DNA from: Streptomyces sp. cg36
Lineage (GTDB): Bacteria; Actinomycetota; Actinomycetes; Streptomycetales; Streptomycetaceae
DNA: 64,000 nucleotides
Direction of reading: 5' to 3'
Assembly (NCBI RefSeq): GCF_041080675.1
Contig: NZ_CP163521.1
Location: forward strand, 301,793-365,792
Position numbers and translations under genes: made by a program. A model generated the notes under the pieces. The model was not told the DNA's origin and made no database searches. It was given only the letters and a program-made list of their open reading frames with translations. Shown piece by piece: positions 8,022-16,020 of this stretch (positions are counted from its first letter, which is position 1; each line of letters opens with the position of its first letter).

Positions 8022-9036
8022 CGAGTTGGTGCGTGATAGCGGGTGGGGTGTGTTGGGCTGCTCGGGGGTGTGGTTCAGGTTGTGGCGGTGCGGTCGGAGA
8101 CGAGGCCGGCGATGGCTCGGTAGGTGTCGGGGAGGCGGTCGCGGGGGTGGGTCCAGCGGATGAGTTGTTTCCAGCGTTTGTAGTCGGCGAGGGCGTGTTC
8201 GACGGTGATCCGCTGTGAGGAGTGGTCATGTCGCTGGCGTTCTCGGTGTTCGACGAAGGGCGCTATGGCTCCCGGTCGTAGTTTGCGCGGCGGGGTGAGG
8301 GCCTGGCCGGGGTGGTCACGGCCCAGGCCGAGGTAGCCGTCATCAAGGAGGACCTGGACCAGCCCGAAGTGGTCGAAGCACCCGCTGATACCTGCCGCGC
8401 GGGCGGCGGTCGTGTCATGCATCCGCCCTGGCCTGAGTGTGTCGGCCCACAGTGTGCGGCCGTGGTGGTCGGCGATGACGGTAGCTTTCATCGTGTTCTG
8501 CTTCTTCTTGCCCGACACAAATGCACGCCGGCCGCTGCGGCCCGCGGCGGGGCGGCGGACCTGGACCTCGGTGGCATCCAGCCGCAGCCGGACGTCTTCG
8601 GCCTGGGCGTAGGCGAAGACGTCCTCCAGCGTGCGAAGCCGCACGCCAGGCCGCTCAGGGACCGCGAAGCCCCGTTCTGCCAGCAGCCGGCGTACCTCAC
8701 CGACCGCACGGGTGACGGTGGATCGGTCCACACCGTACAGCAGGGCCAGAACAGAATGCGGCAGATCGTGACGCAAGTGGATCAGCGTGGCCACCAGACG
8801 GTCCACGAAAACCAGCCGGTAGCGGGCACCAGCCCCCAGAGCCCGCTTCCTCTCCCCGCCCCTCGCCTGATACCGGCGACCCTCCACCCCAGCCACCCAC
8901 GGCCTGGCCAACTCCGCCACCAGCGACGACAGATGCGCCATCGAGACACCCGTGAACAACGGATGCGCCAGCACTGCCCGATCAACCGTGTCCCTCACCA
9001 CGAGAGCATGCCCACCCGCTATCACGCACCAACTCG
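8022..9036. mobile_element. IS5-type insertion sequence with TAA target duplication
   Basis: This is a 1015-bp element. Near-perfect inverted repeats start CGAGTTGGTGCGTGATAGCG at 8022 and end at 9036 on the other strand. TAA at 8019-8021 and TAA at 9037-9039 form an exact three-base duplication, the TNA type expected for this family. It carries one minus-strand transposase. The clean ends suggest a recent, possibly still active insertion immediately downstream of the exporter operon. Confidence 0.85.
8075..9025 (-). CDS. IS5-type transposase (HTH_Tnp_4 / DDE_Tnp_4)
   Basis: An intact transposase of up to 316 residues. GTG 9025 lies inside the terminal repeat; GTG 9001 or 8998 (VRDTVDRAV) are alternative starts. 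The helix-turn-helix part is HDLPHSVLALLYGVDRSTVTRAV. The nuclease part contains LRLDATEVQV (Asp), KATVIADHHGRTLW, VLLDDGYLGLG (Asp) and RITVEHALADYKRWK (Glu). The KKKQNTMKA and GRMHDTTA segments are family hallmarks. No frame disruption was seen, so the protein may be functional. Confidence 0.88.
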   Translation of the reverse strand: MIAGGHALVVRDTVDRAVLAHPLFTGVSMAHLSSLVAELARPWVAGVEGRRYQARGGERKRALGAGARYRLVFVDRLVATLIHLRHDLPHSVLALLYGVDRSTVTRAVGEVRRLLAERGFAVPERPGVRLRTLEDVFAYAQAEDVRLRLDATEVQVRRPAAGRSGRRAFVSGKKKQNTMKATVIADHHGRTLWADTLRPGRMHDTTAARAAGISGCFDHFGLVQVLLDDGYLGLGRDHPGQALTPPRKLRPGAIAPFVEHRERQRHDHSSQRITVEHALADYKRWKQLIRWTHPRDRLPDTYRAIAGLVSDRTATT

Positions 9037-9148
9037 TAAGTACACGGCGTCGACCATCTCGGGCTCGTCGCAGGCTTCGATCAGAGTGGCCCTGACCGGG
9101 GAGAAGGCACACTGGGCGACGGCAGGTTCGATCAGCTAGTCGCCCTCC

Positions 9149-9583
9149 TTGCCCAGCGGCACCGCGGCGGGGCCCGCCTCCCTGCTCGCCGTCCACATCC
9201 CGCGCAGCGTGCCGGCCCCGGGCCCCGCGACGGGGGCGTACCTGGAGGCGGTCGTGCTGCGCACGGTCAAGACCGGCGGCTCCTCCGGCCCGGCGCCGGC
9301 CGTCGTGCTGGTGACCACCGGCCGCGACCATCTGGTGATCCTGCCCGAATGCGGCGAGGCCGACCGGCTCGCGGCCGTCATCGAGCACACCGTCTGGCAC
9401 CCCGGCATCGCCGTGCACCTGGTCGGCCTGGCACCCAGCAGGAACGAACGGCTCATCACCACACTGGAATCGCTCCTCGCCACCACCCCCCGCACCACTG
9501 CCTGGGAGCAGCTGGAACGACTGGCCGGCCCCCATCCGCAGGAGGGCTACTGCATCTACTGCCGGCGGGAGAGCACCGGGTAG
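9149..9583 (+). CDS. hypothetical protein, possibly 5'-interrupted
   Basis: A 144-residue frame from a TTG, with high GC3. It contains VVLVTTGRDHLVILPECGEADRLAAVIEH and a C-terminal CIYC pair that could bind metal. The same frame continues upstream to the IS boundary at 9040 (KAHWATAGSIS) but is cut by TAG 9137-9139. Either the gene starts at 9149, or it is the 3' part of a gene broken by a nonsense codon and by the IS. No family was recognised. Confidence 0.4.
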   Translation: MPSGTAAGPASLLAVHIPRSVPAPGPATGAYLEAVVLRTVKTGGSSGPAPAVVLVTTGRDHLVILPECGEADRLAAVIEHTVWHPGIAVHLVGLAPSRNERLITTLESLLATTPRTTAWEQLERLAGPHPQEGYCIYCRRESTG

Positions 9584-9664
9584 CGACCGCACGGCGGACT
9601 GTCCCAGCTCCGGTGGATCCTTGGATGCACGCCGGTCGCCGGGGGTGAGGCCCACCCTGTGGTG

Positions 9665-9910
9665 TCAGCGCAGGCGGCCGAGGTGGATGACGCTGACGCG
9701 GACCTGCTGGTCGCTGATCTCGTACATCACGCGGTAGGCCCCGACATGGATGCGCAGCACGTCGGCACTGCCGAACGCGCCTTTGGGCCGTGGTTCCTCG
9801 GCGAGGTGGTCGACGGCGGTGAACACCTGGCGCACCCCGTCGGGGTCGTCCTTGGCGAAGCGTGCGGCCTGGGCGAGCGCCTCGGGTTCCCAGATGACCT
9901 CGTAGGTCAC
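9665..9910 (-). CDS. type II toxin, RelE/ParE family
   Basis: An 81-residue protein with the RelE/ParE fold signature: MTYEVIWEPEALAQAARFAKDDP at the N-terminus, then GSADVLRIHVGAYRVMYEISD and a terminal VIHLGRLR. RelE toxins cleave mRNA at the ribosome; ParE toxins poison gyrase. The sequence does not settle which. GTG/ATG 9910 overlaps the antitoxin stop by four bases, giving translational coupling. Confidence 0.88.
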   Translation of the reverse strand: MTYEVIWEPEALAQAARFAKDDPDGVRQVFTAVDHLAEEPRPKGAFGSADVLRIHVGAYRVMYEISDQQVRVSVIHLGRLR

Positions 9911-10167
9911 GCCTCAGCTCCGCCGAACACACGCCGGTACGCCTCGTCGTGCGGGACGCCGGCGTTCTCGCCCCTCGCCTGGCGCGCCCGGTAGGCGGCC
10001 AGCGCACGCAGTTCCTGCAGTTCCAGGGCGTCGGCGGGGCTGACCAGTATCGCGACGGTCTGCCCGTGGTCGGTGATGGCGACCGGTTCGCGGGTGGCGC
10101 TGACCTCGCGTGCGATGGCGCCCAGGCGGGCGCGGGCTTCCACGATCGAGTACGTGCTCTCCGTCAT
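9907..10167 (-). CDS. antitoxin, Phd/YefM family
   Basis: An 86-residue protein starting MTESTYSIVEARARLGAIA. It carries the Phd/YefM DNA-binding beginning (S-x-x-EAR-x-x-L) and EPVAITDHGQTVAILVS, followed by an Ala/Arg-rich C-terminal tail that would wrap the toxin. It is first in the operon, so it should neutralise the downstream toxin and repress the shared promoter, as is usual for this family. An in-frame extension to 10236 lacks family similarity and is disregarded. Confidence 0.88.
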   Translation of the reverse strand: MTESTYSIVEARARLGAIAREVSATREPVAITDHGQTVAILVSPADALELQELRALAAYRARQARGENAGVPHDEAYRRVFGGAEA

Positions 10168-10348
10168 GCACACCAGTGTACGGAAGTGTGCACTATCCCG
10201 CTCGCTTCCGCAGGACAGACGGGAACAATCCGACATGCATTGGTGTCCTGGGCGCGGTGTGAAGAACCTGGCAGCTCCGCTCCTCTTCTACCCGGCCGAA
10301 GCGGGGCGGAGCTGCCGGTGGCCGGATGGAGACCGGCCGGTAGGGCAG

Positions 10349-11077
10349 TCAGCGGGTGAGAAGGTCTTCGAGCCGGTGGGCGAGAGCGGCACTGGGCTGG
10401 GGAATGTTGCCGAGTTCGTCGTCGCCTTCGACAGCCAGGTACCGGACGGCGTTTTTGACGGCGTCGTCGGGGACGTAGGTGTCGTCGCCGGGGGCTTCGA
10501 AGCGCATGGTGATGCCCGCGCCAGGGGCGCCGGGGGTGATGGCGCTGTGACCGACGGGGGTGTACTGGCCCACCTCGCGGTCGAGGACGGCCAGCTGGGA
10601 CGCCCAGAAGTCGGCGTCCCGCAGCTCTCCGCGGCGCAGGTGGAGGAAGTACAGACACAGCGCGCTGGTCGGATTGCCCGCGCCCGCGGCGAACAGCCAC
10701 CAGAACTGTGCGCCTTCCTCCCGGTCGGCGAGGTCGAGCAGGCAGGCGAAGGTGAGGGCGCCCCCGGGGTCGCGGTCGGCGTGGAAGCGGGCGAGGCGGC
10801 AGGCGGCCTCGGAGTCGGTGATGACGTTCTGCGACAGTTCCCACAGCCGGTGTGCGGCCTGTTCATGCAGCGCGGTGGGGGTCCGGCGGCGCGCTCCGCG
10901 GCCCTGGTCGGCCATCAGCAGGCCCATCCAGGTGAGCTCGGTGAGGTCGCGGGCCAGGCGGGCGCGGGAGGCTTCCAGGTGGGCGGGTGTGTAGTCGCCC
11001 TGGAAGACCCGGGTGCGGGTGAGGGCGTGGTCGATGCTGCCGGGCGGCTGGGTTGGCATGGTGTCCTCACTGGTCAT
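10349..11077 (-). CDS. Sel1/TPR-like protein of sigma cassette 1 (no IclR domain)
   Basis: A 242-residue protein. Its central part (residues about 90-160) contains ALTFACLLDLADREEGAQFWWLFAAGAGNPTSALCLYFLHLRRGE. This aligns with EGAQFWFQYAAGAGSQAAARCLYLLHLTRAE in the larger protein at 13628-15448, so the two are paralogues. The C-terminus (DDELGNIPQPSAALAHRLEDLL) matches DADLGEVLRPSAHLAAEL there, just before that protein's IclR part, which is absent here. ATG 11077 overlaps the sigma gene end by 11 bases. The role is unknown; a partner or anti-sigma of the upstream sigma factor is inference. Confidence 0.65.
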   Translation of the reverse strand: MTSEDTMPTQPPGSIDHALTRTRVFQGDYTPAHLEASRARLARDLTELTWMGLLMADQGRGARRRTPTALHEQAAHRLWELSQNVITDSEAACRLARFHADRDPGGALTFACLLDLADREEGAQFWWLFAAGAGNPTSALCLYFLHLRRGELRDADFWASQLAVLDREVGQYTPVGHSAITPGAPGAGITMRFEAPGDDTYVPDDAVKNAVRYLAVEGDDELGNIPQPSAALAHRLEDLLTR

Positions 11078-11672
11078 CGTCGTCTTTCATGTCGAAGCCG
11101 AGTTCCGCCGCGAGCCGCCGCTTGGCACTGCAGCGCAGGGTGCGCACTGTCTCGGGAGTGATGCCCATGGTCTGCGCGGTGCGCTTGGTGGTGAAGCCGA
11201 GTGCGTAGTTGAGGACCATCACATCAAACTGGCGCTCGGGCAGGCGGGCCATAGCCGCATAGAGACCGATGGTGTGCTCGAGTTCGTCGAGTTGAGCGTG
11301 GAATTGGGCACGGAAGTTCTCTATGACGACATGAGTGGCTGCCTTGATGGCTCGTTCGAACACCATCGTCTGGGGGCCCGCGGCCGGCCGTCCCTGCATC
11401 ATCAGCTCGGTGGCGACGCGTTCCTTGTGCAGTGCCCAGGAGTAGGAGTGGAAGTCGGGCTGCTCTGTGCAGTGCTGCCAGTTGATCGCCAGGTAGAGGA
11501 AGGTGCCGTGGACGAGTTCACTCGCGTCGCGTTCGTTGCCGAGCTGGATGCGGGCGTATTCGTAGTAGGGGCGGTGGTAGTCGGTGTGGAAGGCGCGAAA
11601 AGGCAGCGGCATGGCGTTGATCAGTTCCGTCATCGCCCGCTCGCTCGGCTCCGGTGACGAGCTCTCACTCAC
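11067..11672 (-). CDS. ECF-like RNA polymerase sigma factor, cassette 1
   Basis: GTG 11672 is preceded by AAGGAG at a good distance and gives 201 residues. The region-2-like segment is HRPYYEYARIQLGNERDASELVHGTFLYLA. The region-4 helix-turn-helix is ARLPERQFDVMVLNYALGFTTKRTAQTMGITPETVRTLRCSAKRRL. Such proteins direct polymerase to a small regulon. The gene overlaps the small protein upstream and the Sel1-like gene downstream, so all three are probably one coupled operon. The closest relative in the window is 13056-13631 on the other strand. Confidence 0.8.
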   Translation of the reverse strand: MSESSSPEPSERAMTELINAMPLPFRAFHTDYHRPYYEYARIQLGNERDASELVHGTFLYLAINWQHCTEQPDFHSYSWALHKERVATELMMQGRPAAGPQTMVFERAIKAATHVVIENFRAQFHAQLDELEHTIGLYAAMARLPERQFDVMVLNYALGFTTKRTAQTMGITPETVRTLRCSAKRRLAAELGFDMKDDDDQ

Positions 11673-11862
11673 TGTCAGCTCCTTCGGCCCGCAGGGGGGC
11701 GTCGTGGCGCACCGCAGGGCGGGGGTGCTGGCTGACGAGGGTTGAGGCTCCGATCCGGACGCCGGCGCCCAACAGGCGCCGCAGCAGGCACCACGCATCC
11801 GGCGCGTACGCGCGCGCGGCGGCGGCCATGGCCAGCACGAGGCTGACAACGTCTGACTTCAC
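11665..11862 (-). CDS. small protein of sigma cassette 1
   Basis: A 65-residue protein from GTG 11862. A hydrophobic stretch (VVSLVLAMAAAARAYAP) is followed by CLLRRLLGAGVRIGASTL. This matches RCWRRLLGAGVRVGAAEL in the protein at 12829-13059, which shows that the frame is real in both places. It could be a membrane-associated peptide acting on the sigma factor, but no function is known. The end overlaps the sigma gene by eight bases. Confidence 0.6.
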   Translation of the reverse strand: MKSDVVSLVLAMAAAARAYAPDAWCLLRRLLGAGVRIGASTLVSQHPRPAVRHDAPLRAEGADSE

Positions 11863-12194
11863 GGTGGTTGTCGTCCTTTGTTCGCGTTCGTGTGCGGCAC
11901 CAGCCCCCTGGGCATCCCCGCCCGGCGCCTGAGCGACATTGCTCTTGCGGAACAGCAAAGCGGGCCGGACCTGCGGATCGTTGAGGTGAACGGCAACAAA
12001 TCTTCGACACAAAGTTACTGGTCAGTTACGAGAGGTTCGCTCACGGGTTCACTCTGCCCTCAAAAGGGCGTACACGGCTTGGGGGTTGCGTTCAACATGT
12101 GGCGCCGACCTGTGCATCATGTCTTTAGGTGCGCAATCAACTACCGTTTGCGCAAAGAGCGGTATGTCTCCCTCCACTTCCAGCGTGATGGACG

Positions 12195-12488
12195 TCACAC
12201 TCTGGAGAGGCTGCAGGTGCCGGGCGCACACGGCTTCCCGGCAGCCGATCGTGACGCCGCCTTCGGTTCATGCACGGGGCGCCGTTTCCGAGGACGTCGC
12301 CGGGGGCGAGGACCGAACCGTACTTCGTGGTGGGGTGAGGCCCAGAGGGCCTCTTTGATGCTGTCGGCTTCGCAGTCTTCGCCGGTGGCGGGGTCGGTGA
12401 CGATGAGCCGCCCGGCGGACTCAGTTACGCGGCCGCTCCAGCCGCGGCCGGTCAGGCTCGCACTGACGGTGGCGATGATCTCGTCCAT
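12195..12488 (-). CDS. hypothetical protein
   Basis: A 97-residue frame from ATG 12488. The first 60 residues (MDEIIATVSASLTGRGW, then VTESAGRLIVTDPATGEDCEADSIKEALW) read like a folded alpha/beta domain. The rest is a basic Pro/Arg tail that may be non-native. It lies between the two divergent sigma cassettes. No family was recognised. Confidence 0.4.
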   Translation of the reverse strand: MDEIIATVSASLTGRGWSGRVTESAGRLIVTDPATGEDCEADSIKEALWASPHHEVRFGPRPRRRPRKRRPVHEPKAASRSAAGKPCAPGTCSLSRV

Positions 12489-12828
12489 GGGCGCAGGGTG
12501 CTCGGTGATGGCCTGTCCGTCCTGAGAGGGAACCCGGTCCGCCCGAGGGATGCCGCTTCAACGCCCATGGAGGGTGAGGGTATTGCCTTCGGGCCGATGC
12601 CGCCGGGTGGCCTTATGAAAGGTGTCTGCGCGCTGGGGCGTGCGCGGGTGTGAGGGGGCGTGTTCGTATCCGGATGCCACCGTTCCGTGAATTGGGCGGT
12701 GGGCGGCGTGCACGAGGGGGGTGGGATTTCGCTTGGCTGGGCAGTGAGGGCCGTTCGGTTCTCCGGCTGCCGTAGGGGGGCGGGCAGGCTGTCCGGTTGT
12801 TGCGTTGAGCGGAAGGACCTTGGCCGAC

Positions 12829-13059
12829 GTGAATGTCGTCGAGAAGACCATGTGGGTGCTGGTGGTGGTGACGGCGGGCCGGGTCTTCGCCCCGGACGTG
12901 GGTCGCTGCTGGAGGCGCCTGCTGGGGGCGGGAGTGCGGGTGGGGGCAGCCGAGCTGACCGGCCGCCACCGGTCCGGGCCGGACTCCCGCCGCCCTCGCC
13001 CCGAGGTGCCCCTTGCCCAGGCGGATGCCGGTGCGGAGGCAGGGTGGGGGGCCTCGTGA
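12829..13059 (+). CDS. small protein of sigma cassette 2
   Basis: A 76-residue protein. GTG 12829 is chosen by homology with the small protein at 11665-11862. A hydrophobic N-terminal segment (MWVLVVVTAGRVFAP) leads into RCWRRLLGAGVRVGAAEL, the shared motif, and then a Pro/Ala-rich tail. The stop overlaps the sigma start (GTGA at 13056). The function is unknown. Conservation of an otherwise unremarkable frame in two cassettes is the main evidence. Confidence 0.6.
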   Translation: MNVVEKTMWVLVVVTAGRVFAPDVGRCWRRLLGAGVRVGAAELTGRHRSGPDSRRPRPEVPLAQADAGAEAGWGAS

Positions 13060-13631
13060 GCGAGGGCGATGACTGGCTGAGTGAGCAGGCGGTCAGCGGT
13101 GAGCTGGCCGGAGTGCTGCCGGTGGACTACGTCGCGTTCCACGCCCACCACCATCGCACCTACCTGCGCTACGTCCATCTGCAGCTGGGCAGTGACGCGG
13201 AGGCGATAGAGGTCGTCGAGGACGTGTTCACGTTCTTGCTGAAGGTCTGGGACCACGCCCTGCGCGAGCCCAGCACGGAGGCATTCGCCTGGGCCGCACT
13301 GCGCGAGGCGGTCGAGCGCCGACGGGCTGTACTGGACCGGCCGGTGGCGATGGTGGAGACCGCCTGGTTCGCCGCCCTGCGCCGCACCTCGCGCACCCGC
13401 CTGGAGCTGCTGGAGTCCAAGCTCGGCCTGTACGCGGCGATCGCGCAGCTTCCGGAGCGGCACTACGACGTGGTGCTCCTGGTCTTCCTGGAGGGCTGCT
13501 CGACCGAGACCGCCGCGCGGATGATGGGCATCTCGCCCGCAACGGTCCGGTCCCACATCCGCGGGGCGCGCCGGAAGTTGTCTCACACACTCGGGGTGGA
13601 CTGGGCCCCTGGAGAGGAATCGGACCAGTGA
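13056..13631 (+). CDS. ECF-like RNA polymerase sigma factor, cassette 2
   Basis: A 191-residue protein. The region-2-like segment HHHRTYLRYVHLQLGSDAEAIEVVEDVFTFLL is followed by a variable linker and region 4 (AQLPERHYDVVLLVFLEGCSTETAARMMGISPATVRSHIRGARRKL). It is paralogous to 11067-11672. GTG 13056 overlaps the preceding stop and its own TGA overlaps the next GTG (13628), so the three genes are tightly coupled. The target promoter is unknown; autoregulation from the 12.0-12.8 kb divergent region is plausible but unshown. Confidence 0.82.
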   Translation: MSEGDDWLSEQAVSGELAGVLPVDYVAFHAHHHRTYLRYVHLQLGSDAEAIEVVEDVFTFLLKVWDHALREPSTEAFAWAALREAVERRRAVLDRPVAMVETAWFAALRRTSRTRLELLESKLGLYAAIAQLPERHYDVVLLVFLEGCSTETAARMMGISPATVRSHIRGARRKLSHTLGVDWAPGEESDQ

Positions 13632-15448
13632 GCGACATGATGCGGGTGCTGAAGGTGGTGGCAGCGGCCCTGCGCGACGCGCAGGTGCTCGTGGAGGACT
13701 ACGCCGGCTACGACGACCACGCGGCACGGCGCCGGATCGCACGGCGCCTGGTGGCGGGCGAGGCCCGCCAGGAAGCGGGCTCGCGCAGCGGGGCGCGGCC
13801 CGAACCGGCCCTCAACCACCCACGGACGGTGAGCGTGCCCGGGCCCCGGACCGTGCCGGGCCCCGACAATCTCGTGCTCGACGCGGCCTGCCACGTGCGG
13901 GCGGGCAACGGACTGGATCTGCTGGCCTGGCGGCTGGTGAGGGACCAGGACTTCGCCCTGCGCGCGCTGGACGCGGCCTCATGGCCGCACGGACGGGAGT
14001 CCGCGCTGCTGTTCGCCGCGCTGCTGCACCTGGGAGGGCGCCTTGAGGGAGCCCAGTTCTGGTTCCAGTACGCGGCGGGCGCCGGCTCACAGGCAGCGGC
14101 CCGCTGCCTGTACCTGCTGCACCTGACGCGCGCCGAAGTCCGCACCGCCCGGCACTGGAAGCAGCAGATGCTCGAACTGCCACCCGAGTCCGGCCTGCCC
14201 GAGCTGCCCCCCCTGCCGGACGGGCTGGAGGAAGCGCTGGAAGCGTCGGTGATCTGGACGTCGCCCCCCATCACCACCCAGGACCTCACGTTCCTGCCCC
14301 TGGCCGCGTGTTCAGCCCCGTTCGGCAGGAGCGGCGAGGAACGACGGGCCCTGCCCCGGCCCCTGCACCGCGCCGTCGCCGCCCTGGTGGCCGAGGAGGA
14401 CGCTGATCTGGGGGAGGTACTGCGACCCAGCGCACACCTGGCAGCCGAACTCAGCTGCTTCCACGGCCGTATCCCCCTGCGGGCGATGCAGGGCGTCGGG
14501 GCCTGGTCACCGGCCGCGCTGCGCAGCCCGGCGATCACCCAGGCCGTCCAGCAGATCCCGGACCGGCCGACACCGAAGGCACTGGCAGAAGTGCACCGGG
14601 CCCTGCGAGTCCTGGAGGTGATCGGACGCTATTCCGGCGGAGTCAGCACGGCACAGATCGCCCGCGAGACCCGTCTGCCCCAGCTTGCCCTCGCCGAGGT
14701 ACTGGCACTTCTCGTCCGCGACAACCTCGCCCACCGGATCGGCCCCAGCGCCTACATCACCGGCTCCGCCCTCCACTTCACCGTCTCCGCGGCCGAACGC
14801 ACGGGCCAGCTCCAGCAGACCCTCGCCCTGGTGCGCGACGCGGTCGGCGCCGCCGTCTACGTCAGCCGCTACAGCGACGGCGAAGTCGCCATCACCCAGT
14901 ACGCCGACGCACCCCACGCGCCCAAGGTCACCGAATGGGTCGACTTCCGCGCCGCCGCCCACGCCAGCGCCGTCGGCAAGTGCCTGCTCACCGAACTCGA
15001 CTACGACGGACGCAAAGACCACCTGACCCGGCATCACACCGCCCGCCTCACATCCCGAACCATCACCAGCGAGCGGGCCCTGTTCCGCCAGCTCGACACC
15101 CGCCCCCTCGGCAGGCCGGTCCTGGACATCCAGGAATACTCCCTGGGCACCGTGTGCGCGGCCATCCCCATCACCAAAGGACTCGCACCAGAATGTGTCG
15201 CCCTGTCCCTGCCCCTGCAGCACGCCCACCGGCTACGCACAGCCGCACGGATCCTCCAGGGCGAGGCAGCAGCCGTCCTCCTCGGCATCCTCATCGCCGG
15301 CACCACCACTGTCTCCGAAACCGTCGGCGAAGGGCCGTCCTCCCCGCAGACAGCAGCCCGACACCAGCCGCCACATGACTCCTCCCCGCCTGCGAGGGGG
15401 GAACTCGCCGCGGACACCCGGGACAGGGGCTCGCTCGCAGCGCGGTAG
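13628..15448 (+). CDS. Sel1-like/IclR fusion regulator, cassette 2
   Basis: A 606-residue fusion. Residues about 80-190 hold Sel1/TPR-like helices (LLFAALLHLGGRLEGAQFWF, AARCLYLLHLTRAE). At about 316-370 an IclR-type winged helix is visible (ALRVLEVIGRYSGGVSTAQIARETRLP). From about 400 to 560 an IclR effector-binding domain follows (GAAVYVSRYSDGEVAI, EWVDFRAAAHASAVGK, AAIPITKGLAPECVALSLPL). IclR proteins bind small ligands and DNA. Fusion to Sel1-like repeats, directly coupled to a sigma gene, is not an arrangement I know to be described. The protein may sense a ligand and gate the sigma factor, which is inference. Paralogues: 10349-11077 (without IclR) and 58550-60274. Confidence 0.8.
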   Translation: MSDMMRVLKVVAAALRDAQVLVEDYAGYDDHAARRRIARRLVAGEARQEAGSRSGARPEPALNHPRTVSVPGPRTVPGPDNLVLDAACHVRAGNGLDLLAWRLVRDQDFALRALDAASWPHGRESALLFAALLHLGGRLEGAQFWFQYAAGAGSQAAARCLYLLHLTRAEVRTARHWKQQMLELPPESGLPELPPLPDGLEEALEASVIWTSPPITTQDLTFLPLAACSAPFGRSGEERRALPRPLHRAVAALVAEEDADLGEVLRPSAHLAAELSCFHGRIPLRAMQGVGAWSPAALRSPAITQAVQQIPDRPTPKALAEVHRALRVLEVIGRYSGGVSTAQIARETRLPQLALAEVLALLVRDNLAHRIGPSAYITGSALHFTVSAAERTGQLQQTLALVRDAVGAAVYVSRYSDGEVAITQYADAPHAPKVTEWVDFRAAAHASAVGKCLLTELDYDGRKDHLTRHHTARLTSRTITSERALFRQLDTRPLGRPVLDIQEYSLGTVCAAIPITKGLAPECVALSLPLQHAHRLRTAARILQGEAAAVLLGILIAGTTTVSETVGEGPSSPQTAARHQPPHDSSPPARGELAADTRDRGSLAAR

Positions 15449-15539
15449 CCGACGAGGGAATCGGCCCAGCCCGGCTGGGCTGCCGGCATCGCTGCACCAG
15501 GTTTTGTCCTCGACAGGGGACCGCGCCAGCCTGGGCCCT

Positions 15540-15784
15540 TTCAGTCCCTCCGCCCCGCCGTTCACGAAGTAGCAGGTCAGATCCCTTCTCTGTGAACAGG
15601 GCGGGGACTGGAGGGACTGAAGGGACTCAATTCTCCTGTTCCTCCTATCGCGTGTGTGTGCGTATGCGCGTACGCGACAGGACACTCTTCTGCCCTGACG
15701 CCTTCATAACTGGGATTTTCAGTCCCTTCAGTCCCTCGAAGGAGATGATCAAGGCTCTGACCTGCTGTTTCGTGAGGGACTGAA
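15540..15784. repeat. TTCAGTCCC iteron-like repeats upstream of primase
   Basis: A 9-base unit TTCAGTCCC recurs. There is one copy at 15540-15548, three tandem inverted copies at 15604-15630 (GGGACTGGA, GGGACTGAA, GGGACTCAA), two tandem direct copies at 15718-15735 and one inverted copy at 15774-15784. The two tandem blocks face each other about 90 bases apart around an AT-richer stretch. The 9-bp phasing is too regular for chance. A replication origin or repressor operator for the primase gene that follows is a reasonable inference. No gene is recognised between 15449 and 16020. Confidence 0.6.
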
Positions 15785-16020
15785 AGAGAGGACGAGAACG
15801 TGCGGCGCCTGGAGGAAAGCAGCGTCTTGGCGCAACAGACACCGGCCCCCTTCTCCACGCAGCGCAGCGTCCACCGTCCCCCTCTCCTTAAGAAGTACGT
15901 ACAAGCCCGCACCCCCGGACCCCGTCCCTGCGGGCAAACGGCCGGGGGTGGTACACGACCCGGCCCGCCCTCTGCCGTGTCGACCGGCGCGTGTCACCCC
16001 ATCCACTGCGAAGGACGTCG

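Noticed and set aside
8312..9139. A 275-codon plus-strand frame over the IS5-type transposase
   Set aside because: Antisense to an intact DDE transposase; only its last part beyond the IS end (9040-9139) might belong to a real gene.
10073..11161. A 362-codon plus-strand frame opposite cassette 1
   Set aside because: Antisense to the Sel1-like protein, whose paralogue at 13628 confirms the other strand.
12558..13742. A 394-codon minus-strand reading frame across sigma cassette 2
   Set aside because: It is antisense to two convincing overlapping genes (sigma factor and IclR fusion), is Pro/Arg-rich and has no recognisable domain; high GC keeps it open.
15991..16020. Earlier start for the primase at 15991
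   Set aside because: ATG 16021 has GAAGGA six bases upstream; the 10 extra codons from 15991 show no family-like sequence.
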